Shown: positions 42,320 through 50,803 of the stretch, piece by piece
Layout: each line of letters starts with the position of its first letter
Numbering within the stretch: position 1 is the first letter of the stretch
DNA from: Rhodoplanes azumiensis
GTDB lineage: Bacteria > Pseudomonadota > Alphaproteobacteria > Rhizobiales > Xanthobacteraceae
Reading direction: 5' to 3'
Length of the DNA: 64,000 bases
Assembly: GCF_042682915.1 (NCBI RefSeq)
Contig: NZ_JBHUIW010000004.1
Location: 62,001 to 126,000 of the forward strand
Translations under genes and position numbers: made by a program
Notes under the pieces: model-generated
The model's input: only the letters and a program-made list of their open reading frames with translations
Database searches by the model: none
Told to the model about the DNA's origin: nothing

Positions 42320-44164
42320 CTACTCGGCCTTCCGTTTCGGGATCAGGCCCTTGAGGTTGTCGAACAGCTCGATCTTGGCGCCGTTCTTGCGCATGATCAC
42401 GGCCTGCTGGATCACCGAGAGCGTGTTGTTCCACGCCCAGTAGATCACGAGACCGGCCGAGAAGCTGGCCAGCATGAAGGTGAAGATGATCGGCATCCAG
42501 TCGAAGATCATCTTCTGGGTCGGATCCGGCGGCGCCGGGTTGAGCTTCATCTGCACCCACATGGTCACGCCCATGATGAGCGGCCAGGCGCCGAGATGGA
42601 GGAACGAGCCGATCACCGGAACGACGGTCGGGTCGAACGGCAGGAGCCCGAACAGGTTGAAGACCGTGGTCGGATCCGGCGCCGAGAGGTCGTGGATCCA
42701 GCCGAAGAACGGCGCGTGGCGCATCTCGATGGTGACGAACAGCACCTTGTAGAGCGAGAAGAACACCGGGATCTGGATCAGCACCGGCCAGCAGCCGGCG
42801 ATGGGGTTGATCTTCTCCCGCTTGTAGAGCTCCATCAGCTCCTGCTGCTGCTTGACCTTGTCGTCCGGATAGCGCTCGCGCAGCGCCTGCATCTGCGGCT
42901 GCACGGCCTTCATCTTCGCCATCGAGGCGTAGGACTTGTTGGCCAGCGGGAAAAACAGGATCTTGATCAGCACCGTCACCAGCAGGATGGCGACGCCGAA
43001 ATTGTGGGTCCACTGGAACAGGAAGTCGATGGTCCAGAACATCGGCTTGGTGATGAAGTAGAACCAGCCCCAGTCGATCAGGAGCTCGAAGCGGTTGAGC
43101 TTGAGCGTCGTGTCGTAGTTGTCGACCGTGCCGACCTCCTTGGCGCCGGCGAACAACCGGCCCATGGCGGTGGCGGTCTGGCCCGGCTGCACCGTGACGG
43201 GATCGAGCAGATAGTCGGTCTGGAAGCTGCGGACGTTGCCGACCTGGGCGGAGGAGAACTTGGCGTTCAGGCTCGCCGCCGGATCGGGCAGCAGGGTCGC
43301 GGCCCAATACTTGTCGGTGATGCCGAGCCACGCATTGGTGACCTTGAAGGGCATCACCTTCTTGTCCTCGATCGCCTTGTAGGTGATCTCCTGCAGGCCC
43401 TGGTCGCCGAGCACGCCGATCAGGCCCTCGTGCAGGATGTAGTAGCCGAGGGTCTGCGGCGTCCCGTGGCGCGACACGAGCCCGTAGGGATACAGCGTCA
43501 CCGGCGCCGTGCCGCTGTTCACCACGTCGTCCTTCACGGTGAACAGGAACTTGTCGTCGACCGTGACGGTGCGGCGGAACTGCAGGCCCTCGCCGTTGTC
43601 CCACACCAGCGTCACGGGCTTGGCCGGGGTGAGGGCGCCGGCACCCTCCTGGGTCCACACCGTGTCGGGGCCGGGCAGCTTCACGGCGGTGCCGGCGCCG
43701 CCGACCCAGCCGAACTCGGCATAGAAGGGATGCGGCGTCCCGGACGGCGACAACAGCACGATGGCGGGCGACTTCGGGTCGACGGTCTCGCGGAAGCGGA
43801 CCAGTGCGACGTCGTCGATGCGGGCGCCCTTGAGGGCGATCGAGCCCCGGATGTTGGGCGTCTCGACCTGGACGCGCGGGCCGGCGGCGAGGACCGCCTC
43901 GCGCGACCGCTCGGTCGTGACCGGCTGGCCTGGCACCGGCGGCGCGCCGGCCCCCGGGGTCGGCGCCGCGCCCGGCTGCGGCGGGGCACCGGGCTGCACG
44001 GCCGGCTGGCCGGGCGACGCCGGCTGGCTCTGCTGGGCCTGCTGCTGCGCCTGCTGGGCCTTTCGCTGCTGCTCCAGCTGCGGCATGCCGAAGAAGAATT
44101 GCCAGGCGATCAGCACGACCGCCGACAGGGCGATGGCCAGGAGGACGTTCTTCTGCTCGTTCAT
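42320..44164 (-). CDS. yidC: Membrane protein insertase YidC
   Basis: Inserts and folds inner-membrane proteins, alone or with SecYEG. 614 residues: N-terminal membrane helix (about 6-25), a Gln/Pro-rich linker, a large periplasmic beta-sandwich (about 75-345), and the conserved five-helix insertase core from about 370 with GWFYFITKPMFWTIDFLFQW (in parts), YPDDKVKQQQELMELYKREKINPIAGCWPVLIQIP (in parts) and a C-terminal helix. Its start overlaps the rnpA stop (ATGA). Confidence 0.97.
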   Translation of the reverse strand: MNEQKNVLLAIALSAVVLIAWQFFFGMPQLEQQRKAQQAQQQAQQSQPASPGQPAVQPGAPPQPGAAPTPGAGAPPVPGQPVTTERSREAVLAAGPRVQVETPNIRGSIALKGARIDDVALVRFRETVDPKSPAIVLLSPSGTPHPFYAEFGWVGGAGTAVKLPGPDTVWTQEGAGALTPAKPVTLVWDNGEGLQFRRTVTVDDKFLFTVKDDVVNSGTAPVTLYPYGLVSRHGTPQTLGYYILHEGLIGVLGDQGLQEITYKAIEDKKVMPFKVTNAWLGITDKYWAATLLPDPAASLNAKFSSAQVGNVRSFQTDYLLDPVTVQPGQTATAMGRLFAGAKEVGTVDNYDTTLKLNRFELLIDWGWFYFITKPMFWTIDFLFQWTHNFGVAILLVTVLIKILFFPLANKSYASMAKMKAVQPQMQALRERYPDDKVKQQQELMELYKREKINPIAGCWPVLIQIPVFFSLYKVLFVTIEMRHAPFFGWIHDLSAPDPTTVFNLFGLLPFDPTVVPVIGSFLHLGAWPLIMGVTMWVQMKLNPAPPDPTQKMIFDWMPIIFTFMLASFSAGLVIYWAWNNTLSVIQQAVIMRKNGAKIELFDNLKGLIPKRKAE

Positions 44165-44568
44165 GAGGACGCTCGGGCGGTCGGCCGCGGCTCGGGTTCA
44201 GGGCCCTGCGCACCGGAGGGCGCAGGAGGCTCGGGCTCGCGCACGGGCCGGTGGACGCGCGTCACGGCACCGAGGAAGTCGGCGACGCAGCGGTCGAACG
44301 GCCGGTCCAGGGCGGCGCGCCGGCCGACGATCACGTAGTCGCTGCCGTCCCGGAGTCGACCCGCGGCCGAAAGCCGCACGACCTCGCGGAGACGGCGGCG
44401 CACCCGGTTGCGCTCGACCGCGGTGCCGACCTTCTTGGTCACCGTGAAGCCGACCCGCGGCGGGCCCCGGTCACCGCGCTCGCGCGCCTGCAGGACGAAG
44501 GCCGGCGTGGGCGCCTTCGCGCCCTTGGCGGCCGCGAGAAAATCGGCACGCTGCCGCAACCGCTGCAT
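44161..44568 (-). CDS. rnpA: Ribonuclease P protein component
   Basis: Protein subunit of the tRNA 5'-processing ribozyme. 135 residues; RLRQRADFLAAAKGAK, VGFTVTKKVGTAVERNRVRRRLRE contains the RNR signature, and GSDYVIVGRRAALDRPF follows. The C-terminal 30 residues are Pro/Glu-rich and variable. It lies 30 bases after rpmH and overlaps yidC by four. Confidence 0.95.
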   Translation of the reverse strand: MQRLRQRADFLAAAKGAKAPTPAFVLQARERGDRGPPRVGFTVTKKVGTAVERNRVRRRLREVVRLSAAGRLRDGSDYVIVGRRAALDRPFDRCVADFLGAVTRVHRPVREPEPPAPSGAQGPEPEPRPTARASS

Positions 44569-44598
44569 CGACGCGACGCCCGGCCGGCAGCGGCGGGA

Positions 44599-44733
44599 TC
44601 ACGCGCTGAGCCGCTTGCGGCCGCGGGCCCGACGGGCGTTGAGCACCTTGCGTCCACCGACGGTCGCCATCCGGGCACGAAAGCCGTGGCGGCGCTTGCG
44701 CACCAGTTTGCTCGGCTGATAGGTCCGCTTCAC
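44599..44733 (-). CDS. rpmH: 50S ribosomal protein L34
   Basis: A 44-residue, very basic protein: begins (V/M)KRTYQPSKLVRKRRHGF, then RARMATVGGRKVLNARRARG and ends RKRLSA, the full L34 sequence pattern. The start codon is GTG. Transcribed ahead of rnpA and yidC, the standard bacterial order. Too short for a routine length cutoff, but unmistakable. Confidence 0.97.
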   Translation of the reverse strand: MKRTYQPSKLVRKRRHGFRARMATVGGRKVLNARRARGRKRLSA

Positions 44734-44849
44734 GGTCTTCTACTCCGCTTTTTCGTGTCGGCCGGACATTGCTGTCGCCGGCGCCTGGTCGGCACGTGTC
44801 GCAGATCGTCGCTTTTCGGGGATCGGCGCGGCCGAAAATTCAGGGCCGG

Positions 44850-44878
44850 CTTATACGGGAGCCCCCTGCCCCCGTCAA
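44850..44878 (-). promoter_or_regulatory. Sigma70-type promoter for rpmH-rnpA-yidC
   Basis: Minus strand: TTGACG (44878-44873), 17-base spacer, TATAAG (44855-44850). Five of six bases match each consensus hexamer. Transcription would begin near 44842 and leave a leader of about 110 bases before rpmH. The rest of the 44734-45234 gap is GC-rich, has a short duplication of CGCCGCCCCCTCTG near 44990-45017, and shows no gene. Confidence 0.75.
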
Positions 44879-45234
44879 TGCGAGGGAAAAACCCGTCGGT
44901 GAGGCTCCGACGCGGCATTTCGGGCGCCCGCACCGCGTCGCCGCACTCCGGCACCGGCGGCCGGCGCGGGCCGCACCCCGCCCACCCGCGCCGCCCCCTC
45001 TGCGCCGCCCCCTCTGCGCCGCCTGCATCTGCCGCCTGCCCGTGCCGCCTGCCGCGCGTCGGACAGCCGCCCCTGTCGAGTCCGCCGGCGCGGACCGTCT
45101 CCATGGCGAAACGGTAAGAATCCCACGGCGGTAAAGACACGCGGCGGCCGCATTTTCGGTGCAGAGGTTCGGGTCTGGAACGGACGAGCCCGCGGGGCTC
45201 GCGGAGTGGTCGACCGGGCGCGTCGGTTGGGCTG

Positions 45235-46821
45235 ATGGACGCTGAAATTCCCCCGAACCTCGCGGCCGGCGCGCCGAGCGCCGGACCGTCGTCCGGCGGT
45301 GCGACCGCGGCCGGTCCGGCGACCGCCCCTGCAGGGGCGTCCGGCACGGCTGCGCCCGGCGCCCTGTTCGCCTCGGCCCGGGGCATCGTGCGGCCGCGCT
45401 TCGGCCTCTCCGGGCAGCTCCTGGTGCTCACCCTCCTGTTCGTGATGGTGGCCGAGGTGCTGATCTATGTGCCCTCGATCGCCAATTTCCGGCTGAGCTA
45501 TCTCAGCGACCGCCTCGCCGCCGCCCACACGGCCGCGCTGGTGCTCGACGCCGCCCCACGCGGCATGGTGCCCGAGAGCCTCGGCCGCCAGCTCCTCGAC
45601 AGCATCGGGGCGCGCGCCGTCGCCATGAAGATGGGGCGCGAGCGCCGCCTGCTCGCCACCACGGATCTGCCGGCCGCCGTGAGCCAGGACGTCGACGTCC
45701 GCCGGGACGGCGCCCTCGACGCCATCCTGGACGCCTTCGAGACCCTCGTGGTGTTGCGCGACACCGACCTGATCCGCGCGGTCGGCCCCGCCCCGGTGGG
45801 CGGCGAGTTCGTCGAGATCGTCGTCGAGGCGGGTCCGCTCAAGCAGGCGATGTGGCGCTACTCGCGCAACGTGCTGCTCTTGTCGCTGGTCATCTCCGCC
45901 ATCACGGCGGCGCTGGTCTATCTGACCCTGCACGTGCTGTTCGTGCGGCCGCTCCATCGCATCACGGCCAACATGGCGGCGTTCCGGGCCAACCCGGAGA
46001 ACCCCTCGCGCATCGCCCGGCACTCCACCCGCGAGGACGAGCTCGGCATCGCCGAGCGCGAGCTCGCCGCCATGCAGACCGACCTCGCCTCGATGCTGCA
46101 GGAACGCTACCGCCTCGCCGCGCTCGGCCTCGCCGTCTCGAAGATCAACCACGACCTGCGCAATCTCCTCAACTCGGCGCAGCTCATCTCGGATCGCCTC
46201 GGCAGCATCGCCGACCCGCAGGTGCAGCGCTTCGCGCCGAAACTGATGCTGGCGCTCGAACGGGCCATCGCGTTCTGCGAGACGACGCTCGCCTATGGCC
46301 GCGCCCAGGAGCCCCCGCCCGACCGCAAGCCGGTGGCGGTCGAGACGCTGGTCGAGGAGGTGCGCGAGTCGCTCGGCCTCGCCGGCGACGGCCCGATCGG
46401 CTGGGTGACGGCGATCGAGCGCGGCCTGACGCTGGACGCCGACTACGAGCAGATGCTGCGGGTGCTGGTGAACCTGGTGCGCAACGCCGTCCAGGCGCTG
46501 GAGAGCCGCGCCCCCAACGATCCCGGGCGCGACCAGATCAGGATCAGCGGCCGCCGCGAGGGCACGGTCGCGGTGCTGGAGGTCTCCGACACCGGCCCGG
46601 GCCTGACGACCCGCGCCCGCGAGCACCTGTTCGAGGCGTTCCGCGGCTCGACCCGCGCGGGCGGCACCGGGCTCGGGCTCGCCATCGCGGCCGAGCTGGT
46701 GCGGCTGCACGGCGGCGAGATCGGTCTCGTCGAGGGCACGCTCGGCGCCACCTTCCGGATCGCGATTCCCGATCGCCCGGTCGACCTCATGGACCGCCGC
46801 GACCAGCGGGCGCGCGCCTGA
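45235..46821 (+). CDS. Membrane sensor histidine kinase
   Basis: 528 residues. A low-complexity Ala/Pro/Gly N-terminus (about 50 residues), membrane helix at about 60-80, a periplasmic sensor of about 130 residues, second helix at about 213-236, HAMP linker, then a dimerisation/phosphoacceptor helix with H306 in SKINHDLRNLLN, and a HATPase_c domain (VNLVRNAVQAL N-box, DTGPGL G1, GGTGLGLAIAAELV G2). No response regulator is adjacent, so it is an orphan kinase here. Signal not predictable. Confidence 0.9.
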   Translation: MDAEIPPNLAAGAPSAGPSSGGATAAGPATAPAGASGTAAPGALFASARGIVRPRFGLSGQLLVLTLLFVMVAEVLIYVPSIANFRLSYLSDRLAAAHTAALVLDAAPRGMVPESLGRQLLDSIGARAVAMKMGRERRLLATTDLPAAVSQDVDVRRDGALDAILDAFETLVVLRDTDLIRAVGPAPVGGEFVEIVVEAGPLKQAMWRYSRNVLLLSLVISAITAALVYLTLHVLFVRPLHRITANMAAFRANPENPSRIARHSTREDELGIAERELAAMQTDLASMLQERYRLAALGLAVSKINHDLRNLLNSAQLISDRLGSIADPQVQRFAPKLMLALERAIAFCETTLAYGRAQEPPPDRKPVAVETLVEEVRESLGLAGDGPIGWVTAIERGLTLDADYEQMLRVLVNLVRNAVQALESRAPNDPGRDQIRISGRREGTVAVLEVSDTGPGLTTRAREHLFEAFRGSTRAGGTGLGLAIAAELVRLHGGEIGLVEGTLGATFRIAIPDRPVDLMDRRDQRARA

Positions 46822-46953
46822 CCGGCCCGACAGGGCCGATGCTCCGGCTCGGGCCGGGTCGCGGTCGGGCCGAGGGCCGGCCCGGCTCCGACGAACGGCG
46901 CCGGCTCGCGTTCGCCATGCACGCGGCGCCGTCGCGATCCCGTCACAGGTGGC

Positions 46954-46983
46954 TTGCCAAGCCGGCGGCGACTCGCTAGCTAT
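46954..46983 (+). promoter_or_regulatory. Possible promoter for tRNA-Arg
   Basis: TTGCCA (46954-46959), 17 bases, then TAGCTAT. The -35 matches at five of six bases; the -10 is weak. It lies about 50 bases upstream of the tRNA. Confidence 0.3.
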
Positions 46984-47033
46984 GCGTCGCCGCGCCCCGG
47001 CGTCCCCTGGACGCCCGTGGGCGGTCCGGCCAC

Positions 47034-47110
47034 GCGCCCGTAGCTCAGCTGGATAGAGCACCAGACTACGAATCTGGGGGTCGGACGTTCGAATCGTTCC
47101 GGGCGCGCCA
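47034..47110 (+). tRNA. tRNA-Arg (anticodon ACG)
   Basis: 77 bases with encoded CCA. Acceptor GCGCCCG (47034-47040) pairs with CGGGCGC (47100-47106). D arm GCTC...GAGC, anticodon stem CCAGA/TCTGG around loop CTACGAA giving ACG, T arm GGACG-TTCGAAT-CGTTC with one G-U pair. ACG becomes ICG and reads CGU, CGC and CGA. No integrase or attachment-site duplication is seen beside it. Confidence 0.97.
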
Positions 47111-47347
47111 TTCACTTTCGTCGCCATGCTTCGACCCTCGGCTCGACCCGCCGCCCTTCGGCGCCGCGGGGCCAGGGTGCATCGTCGGCGGGATCCGCGC
47201 CGCGCGTGCTTGCCACCCCGACGGGGCGTGCTAGATGCTGCCCGGGCCCGCGGGCGGTGACGGCCGTCAGGGCGTCTCGGCCACTTCGCTGCGCGAGCAA
47301 CGCCGCGCGAGCCCCCGCCCCGTGAGCCCCGCCCCGTGAGCCCCGCC

Positions 47348-47926
47348 ATGTCGATCGACCACTACCTCGAACTGTCCGGGCGCGTGCTCGTCGAGAGTGC
47401 CCGTCATCCGGGTTGCCGGCGGGCGGATGCGGCCGTGGCGGCGATCGCGGCGGCGCTGTCGGCCGGCCTGCCGCTCCTGGTGTGCGGCAACGGCGGCTCG
47501 GCGTCGGACGCCATGCACATCACGGGCGAGCTGGTCGGCCGCTTCCTGAAGGAGCGCCGCGCGCTCAACTGCATCTGCCTCGCGTCGAACACGGCCGTGC
47601 TCACCGCCTGGTCGAACGACTACACGTTCGAGACGGTGTTCGCGCGCCAGGTCGAGGCCTATGCGAAGCCGGGCGGCGTCGTCCTCGGCATTTCCACGTC
47701 GGGCAACTCGAAGAACGTGATGCGCGCCTTCGAGGCGGCCCACACGCACGGGATGACGACCGTCGCGCTCACCGGCGAGGGCGGCGGCGCGCTCGCGGCG
47801 CTCGCCGACATCCTGATCGACGTGCCGTCGCGCGTCACCCCGCAGATCCAGCAGGTGCATCTCTGCCTGTATCACTACATCTGCGAGCAGGTGGAGGCGC
47901 GGCTGGTCGCCGACGGCAAGGCGTAG
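47348..47926 (+). CDS. gmhA: Sedoheptulose 7-phosphate isomerase (phosphoheptose isomerase)
   Basis: SIS-domain enzyme making D-glycero-D-manno-heptose 7-phosphate for LPS or other heptosylated glycans. 192 residues: LLVCGNGGSASDAMHITGELVGRF, GISTSGNSKNVMRAFEAAH, and the catalytic-site helix QIQQVHLCLYHYICEQVE. The ATG at 47348 is preferred to an in-frame GTG at 47336. Two 14-bp GCCCCGTGAGCCCC copies (47317-47344) immediately precede the start and obscure a ribosome-binding site. Converges with gmhB one base apart. Confidence 0.93.
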   Translation: MSIDHYLELSGRVLVESARHPGCRRADAAVAAIAAALSAGLPLLVCGNGGSASDAMHITGELVGRFLKERRALNCICLASNTAVLTAWSNDYTFETVFARQVEAYAKPGGVVLGISTSGNSKNVMRAFEAAHTHGMTTVALTGEGGGALAALADILIDVPSRVTPQIQQVHLCLYHYICEQVEARLVADGKA

Positions 47927-47927
47927 C

Positions 47928-48614
47928 TCAGCCGGCCCGGCCTGCCCCGTCGGGCCAGCCGGAGGCGACGAGCGCGTCGAGCGCGCTCGGCATGTCGGCG
48001 GCGACCGTGAACGCGGTGCGCCCGGATCCGGGCAGCCGCCCGAGCTTGGCCTCCTCGTCGCGCCCGTGGCCGGTGCGCACCAGCACGGCCCGCGCGAGGC
48101 CCGCCGCCGCGCCCGCCGCCAGATCCGACACCTTGTCGCCGATCACGGCGGAGGCGGGCAGATCGATGGCGAGCATCTCGGCCGCGGCCAGGATCATGCC
48201 CGGATTGGGCTTGCGCCACGGGTGCTCGGCGACCCGATAGGGCGCGGTCCCGACGTCGTGGAAGGCGCACGCGAGGACGAGATCGATCCGCGCGCCGGCG
48301 GCCGCCAGGCGGCCGATCATCGCGCGCTGAACCGCCTCGAACTCGCGCCATCCGTAGTAGCCGCGGGCGATGCCGGCCTGGTTGGTGACCAGCACCACGG
48401 GCAGGCCCAGCGCGTTGCAGCGGGCGATCGCGGGCGCCACGCCGTCGAGCACCCGCACCTTCGCCGGATCCGACAGGTAGTGGGCCTCCTCGACGACGAC
48501 GCCGTCCCGATCGAGGAACAAGGCCGGGCGGCCGGGCGGGAGCTCGGCGGTGAGCCGCTCCACCCAGCACCCGACGCCGTCATGGAGGCGCGGATCCGGC
48601 GACTGATCGGACAT
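47928..48614 (-). CDS. gmhB: D-glycero-D-manno-heptose 1,7-bisphosphate 7-phosphatase
   Basis: HAD-superfamily phosphatase of the ADP/GDP-heptose pathway. 228 residues: motif I ALFLDRDGVVVEE, motif II VVLVTNQAGIARGYY, and motif III/IV WRKPNPGMIL and IGDKVSDL. A cysteine-containing loop ACAFHD stands where some GmhB proteins bind zinc, but the usual set of Cys/His is incomplete. The enzyme kinase/nucleotidyltransferase partner (hldE/hddA, hddC) is not in the window. Confidence 0.85.
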   Translation of the reverse strand: MSDQSPDPRLHDGVGCWVERLTAELPPGRPALFLDRDGVVVEEAHYLSDPAKVRVLDGVAPAIARCNALGLPVVLVTNQAGIARGYYGWREFEAVQRAMIGRLAAAGARIDLVLACAFHDVGTAPYRVAEHPWRKPNPGMILAAAEMLAIDLPASAVIGDKVSDLAAGAAAGLARAVLVRTGHGRDEEAKLGRLPGSGRTAFTVAADMPSALDALVASGWPDGAGRAG

Positions 48615-48930
48615 CTGCACGCGGTTGTCCCGGCTCGTCGGCGCGACGTGATCGCGACCGCCACGATGGCGCGGCGCGGCGCGGCGCTGCGCTGCGCTGC
48701 GACCAAAGCGGACCCGACCGGTCGAGTCAAATGCCCGCTCGCCGCCGCGCGGCGCCGCCGTCCGAGCGGCCGCTCCCGCCCGGGGCGGGGCGTGCGATCG
48801 GTGCCGAGGGGGGGTGTCGTCAAACGATCACCGAGCCGGGACAGAAACGCTGGACGGGTCACCGTGCGCCCCGTAAGAAGGCCCCGCAACGAGCGTCACG
48901 CCGAGGCAAATCGGCGGCAGAGGACACCTA
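48615..48930. other. Intergenic region between divergent gmhB and gmd; no gene seen
   Basis: 316 bases. Contains a GC-rich simple run GGCGCGGCGCGGCGC followed by TGCGCTGCGCTGCG near 48668-48700. Otherwise featureless; it presumably carries both promoters, but no confident hexamers were found. AGAGGA precedes the gmd start. Confidence 0.5.
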
Positions 48931-49905
48931 ATGAAGCGTGCGTTGATCACCGGCATCACCGGCCAGGACGGAGCGTATCTGTCGCAGTTCCTGCTCGACA
49001 AGGGATACGCCGTCTACGGCGTCGTGCGCCGCAGCAGCGCCTCCGACGTGATGGACGAGAAGCTGCGCTGGCTGGGTGTCGCCGACCGGATCACCATGCT
49101 GGACGGCAACCTCACCGACCTGTCGTCGCTGCTGCGGGTGATGCGGGACGTGAAGCCGGACGAGGTCTACAATCTCGGCGCCCAGTCGTTCGTGAAGTCG
49201 TCCTGGAACCAGCCGCTGCTCACCGGCAACGTCACCGGCGTCGGCGCCGCGAACGTCCTCGAGGCGGTGCGCCTCGAGGCCCCGCAGGCGCGCTTCTACC
49301 AAGCCTCGTCCTCGGAGATGTACGGCCTCGTCCAGGAGCCGATCCAGTCCGAGACGACGCCGTTCTATCCGCGCTCGCCCTATGCGGCCGCCAAGCTCTA
49401 CGCCCACTGGATGACGGTGAACTATCGCGAGAGCTTCGGCCTGCACGCCTCGAGCGGCATCCTGTTCAATCACGAGTCGCCGCTGCGCGGCATCGAGTTC
49501 GTCACCCGCAAGATCACCGACGGCGTCGCCCGCATCAAGCTCGGGATGCAGACGCAGCTCGCGCTCGGCAATCTCGACGCCAAGCGCGACTGGGGCCACG
49601 CGCGCGACTACGTCAAGGCGATGTGGCTGATGCTGCAGCAGGACGCGCCGGGCGACTATGTCGTCGCGACCGGACGCACCACGTCGGTGCGCGACTTCTG
49701 CCGGCTCGCCTTCTCGCATGTCGGCCTCGCCATGGAGAATCACGTCGTCACCGATCCGCGCTTCCTGCGGCCGGCCGAGGTGGACCTCCTGCTCGGCAAC
49801 CCGGCCAAGGCGAAGGAGCAGCTCGGCTGGACGGCGGAGACCAGCCTCGAAGCGCTGGTCGCCGAGATGGTCGAGGCCGACCTCGCGCGCCTCACCCGCC
49901 GCTGA
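48931..49905 (+). CDS. gmd: GDP-mannose 4,6-dehydratase
   Basis: Extended SDR converting GDP-D-mannose to GDP-4-keto-6-deoxy-D-mannose, precursor of rhamnose/fucose-type sugars. 324 residues: ALITGITGQDGAYLSQFLL (nucleotide binding), VYNLGAQSFVKSSW, catalytic SSSEMYG and YAAAKLYAHW (Y-x3-K), GILFNHESPLRG and KRDWGHARDYVKAMW. Somewhat shorter than the usual 340-370 residues but all signature segments are present. No GMER/RMD reductase follows; instead the dTDP-rhamnose genes lie on the opposite strand. Confidence 0.92.
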   Translation: MKRALITGITGQDGAYLSQFLLDKGYAVYGVVRRSSASDVMDEKLRWLGVADRITMLDGNLTDLSSLLRVMRDVKPDEVYNLGAQSFVKSSWNQPLLTGNVTGVGAANVLEAVRLEAPQARFYQASSSEMYGLVQEPIQSETTPFYPRSPYAAAKLYAHWMTVNYRESFGLHASSGILFNHESPLRGIEFVTRKITDGVARIKLGMQTQLALGNLDAKRDWGHARDYVKAMWLMLQQDAPGDYVVATGRTTSVRDFCRLAFSHVGLAMENHVVTDPRFLRPAEVDLLLGNPAKAKEQLGWTAETSLEALVAEMVEADLARLTRR

Positions 49906-49933
49906 CCGTCCTGCGAAAAGCGTCGCGCCGCCC

Positions 49934-50803
49934 TCACAGCGGCGCGACGAGCCGTTCCAGATAGGTGCCGTAGGCGGTCTTGCTGAAGCGTGCGGCGAGC
50001 CGCCTCACGTCGTCGGCGCCGATGAAGCCCTGCAGATAGGCGACCTCCTCGAGGCAGCCGACCAGGAGACCTTGACGGGCCTGGATCGAGCGGACGAACT
50101 CGGAGGCTTCGAGCAGCGCGTCGTGCGTGCCGGTGTCGAGCCAGGCGTAGCCGCGGCCGAGCTTCACCACCTCGAGCGCGCCCATCTCGAGATAACAGCG
50201 GTTGACGTCGGTGATCTCCAATTCGCCGCGCGCCGACGGCTTCAGGTCGGCGGCGATGTCGAGCACGCGGTTGTCGTAGAAATAGAGCCCGGTGACGGCC
50301 CAGGGCGACCGGAACGTCGTCGGCTTCTCGATCAGCTCCACGGGCTTGCCCGCCTGGTCGAAGACGACGACGCCGTACTGGCTCGGATCGCGCACGTAGT
50401 AGCCGAACACGGTCGCGCCGGCGTCGGACCGCGCCGCGCGCGCCAGCTCGGCCGACAGGCCGTGGCCGTAGAAGATGTTGTCGCCGAGGATCAGGCAGAC
50501 CTTGTCGCCGCCGACGAAGTCGCGGCCGAGCACGAAGGCGTGGGCGAGGCCGATCGGCTTGTCCTGCACGACGTAGTCGATGCGGATGCCCCAGGCCGAG
50601 CCGTCGCCGAGCAGGTGCTCGTAGAAGCCGAGATGCTCGGGAGTCGAGATGAGCAGAATCTCGCGGATGCCGGCCAGCATCAGCACCGACAGCGGATAGT
50701 AGATCATCGGCTTGTCGTAGACCGGCAGGAGCTGCTTGTTGACGGCGAGCGTCGCCGGGTAGAGCCGCGTGCCGCTGCCGCCGGCCAGGATGATGCCCTT
50801 CAT
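49934..50803 (-). CDS. rfbA: Glucose-1-phosphate thymidylyltransferase
   Basis: Makes dTDP-glucose from glucose 1-phosphate and dTTP, step one of dTDP-L-rhamnose synthesis. 289 residues: KGIILAGGSGTRLYPATLAVNKQLLPVYDKPMIYYPL (in parts), LILGDNIFYGHGL, GELEITDVNRCYL and AWLDTGTHDALLEAS. Start overlaps the rfbD stop as ATGA; last gene of rfbB-rfbD-rfbA. Confidence 0.97.
   Translation of the reverse strand: MKGIILAGGSGTRLYPATLAVNKQLLPVYDKPMIYYPLSVLMLAGIREILLISTPEHLGFYEHLLGDGSAWGIRIDYVVQDKPIGLAHAFVLGRDFVGGDKVCLILGDNIFYGHGLSAELARAARSDAGATVFGYYVRDPSQYGVVVFDQAGKPVELIEKPTTFRSPWAVTGLYFYDNRVLDIAADLKPSARGELEITDVNRCYLEMGALEVVKLGRGYAWLDTGTHDALLEASEFVRSIQARQGLLVGCLEEVAYLQGFIGADDVRRLAARFSKTAYGTYLERLVAPL

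Noticed and set aside
44734..45234. Possible oriC near rpmH
   Set aside because: dnaA, dnaN and gyrB are absent and no cluster of DnaA boxes is visible; alphaproteobacterial rpmH is commonly away from oriC.
47034..47110. tRNA-Arg as an integration site of a mobile island
   Set aside because: No integrase, no repeated 3' tRNA fragment within the window and no compositional shift beside it.
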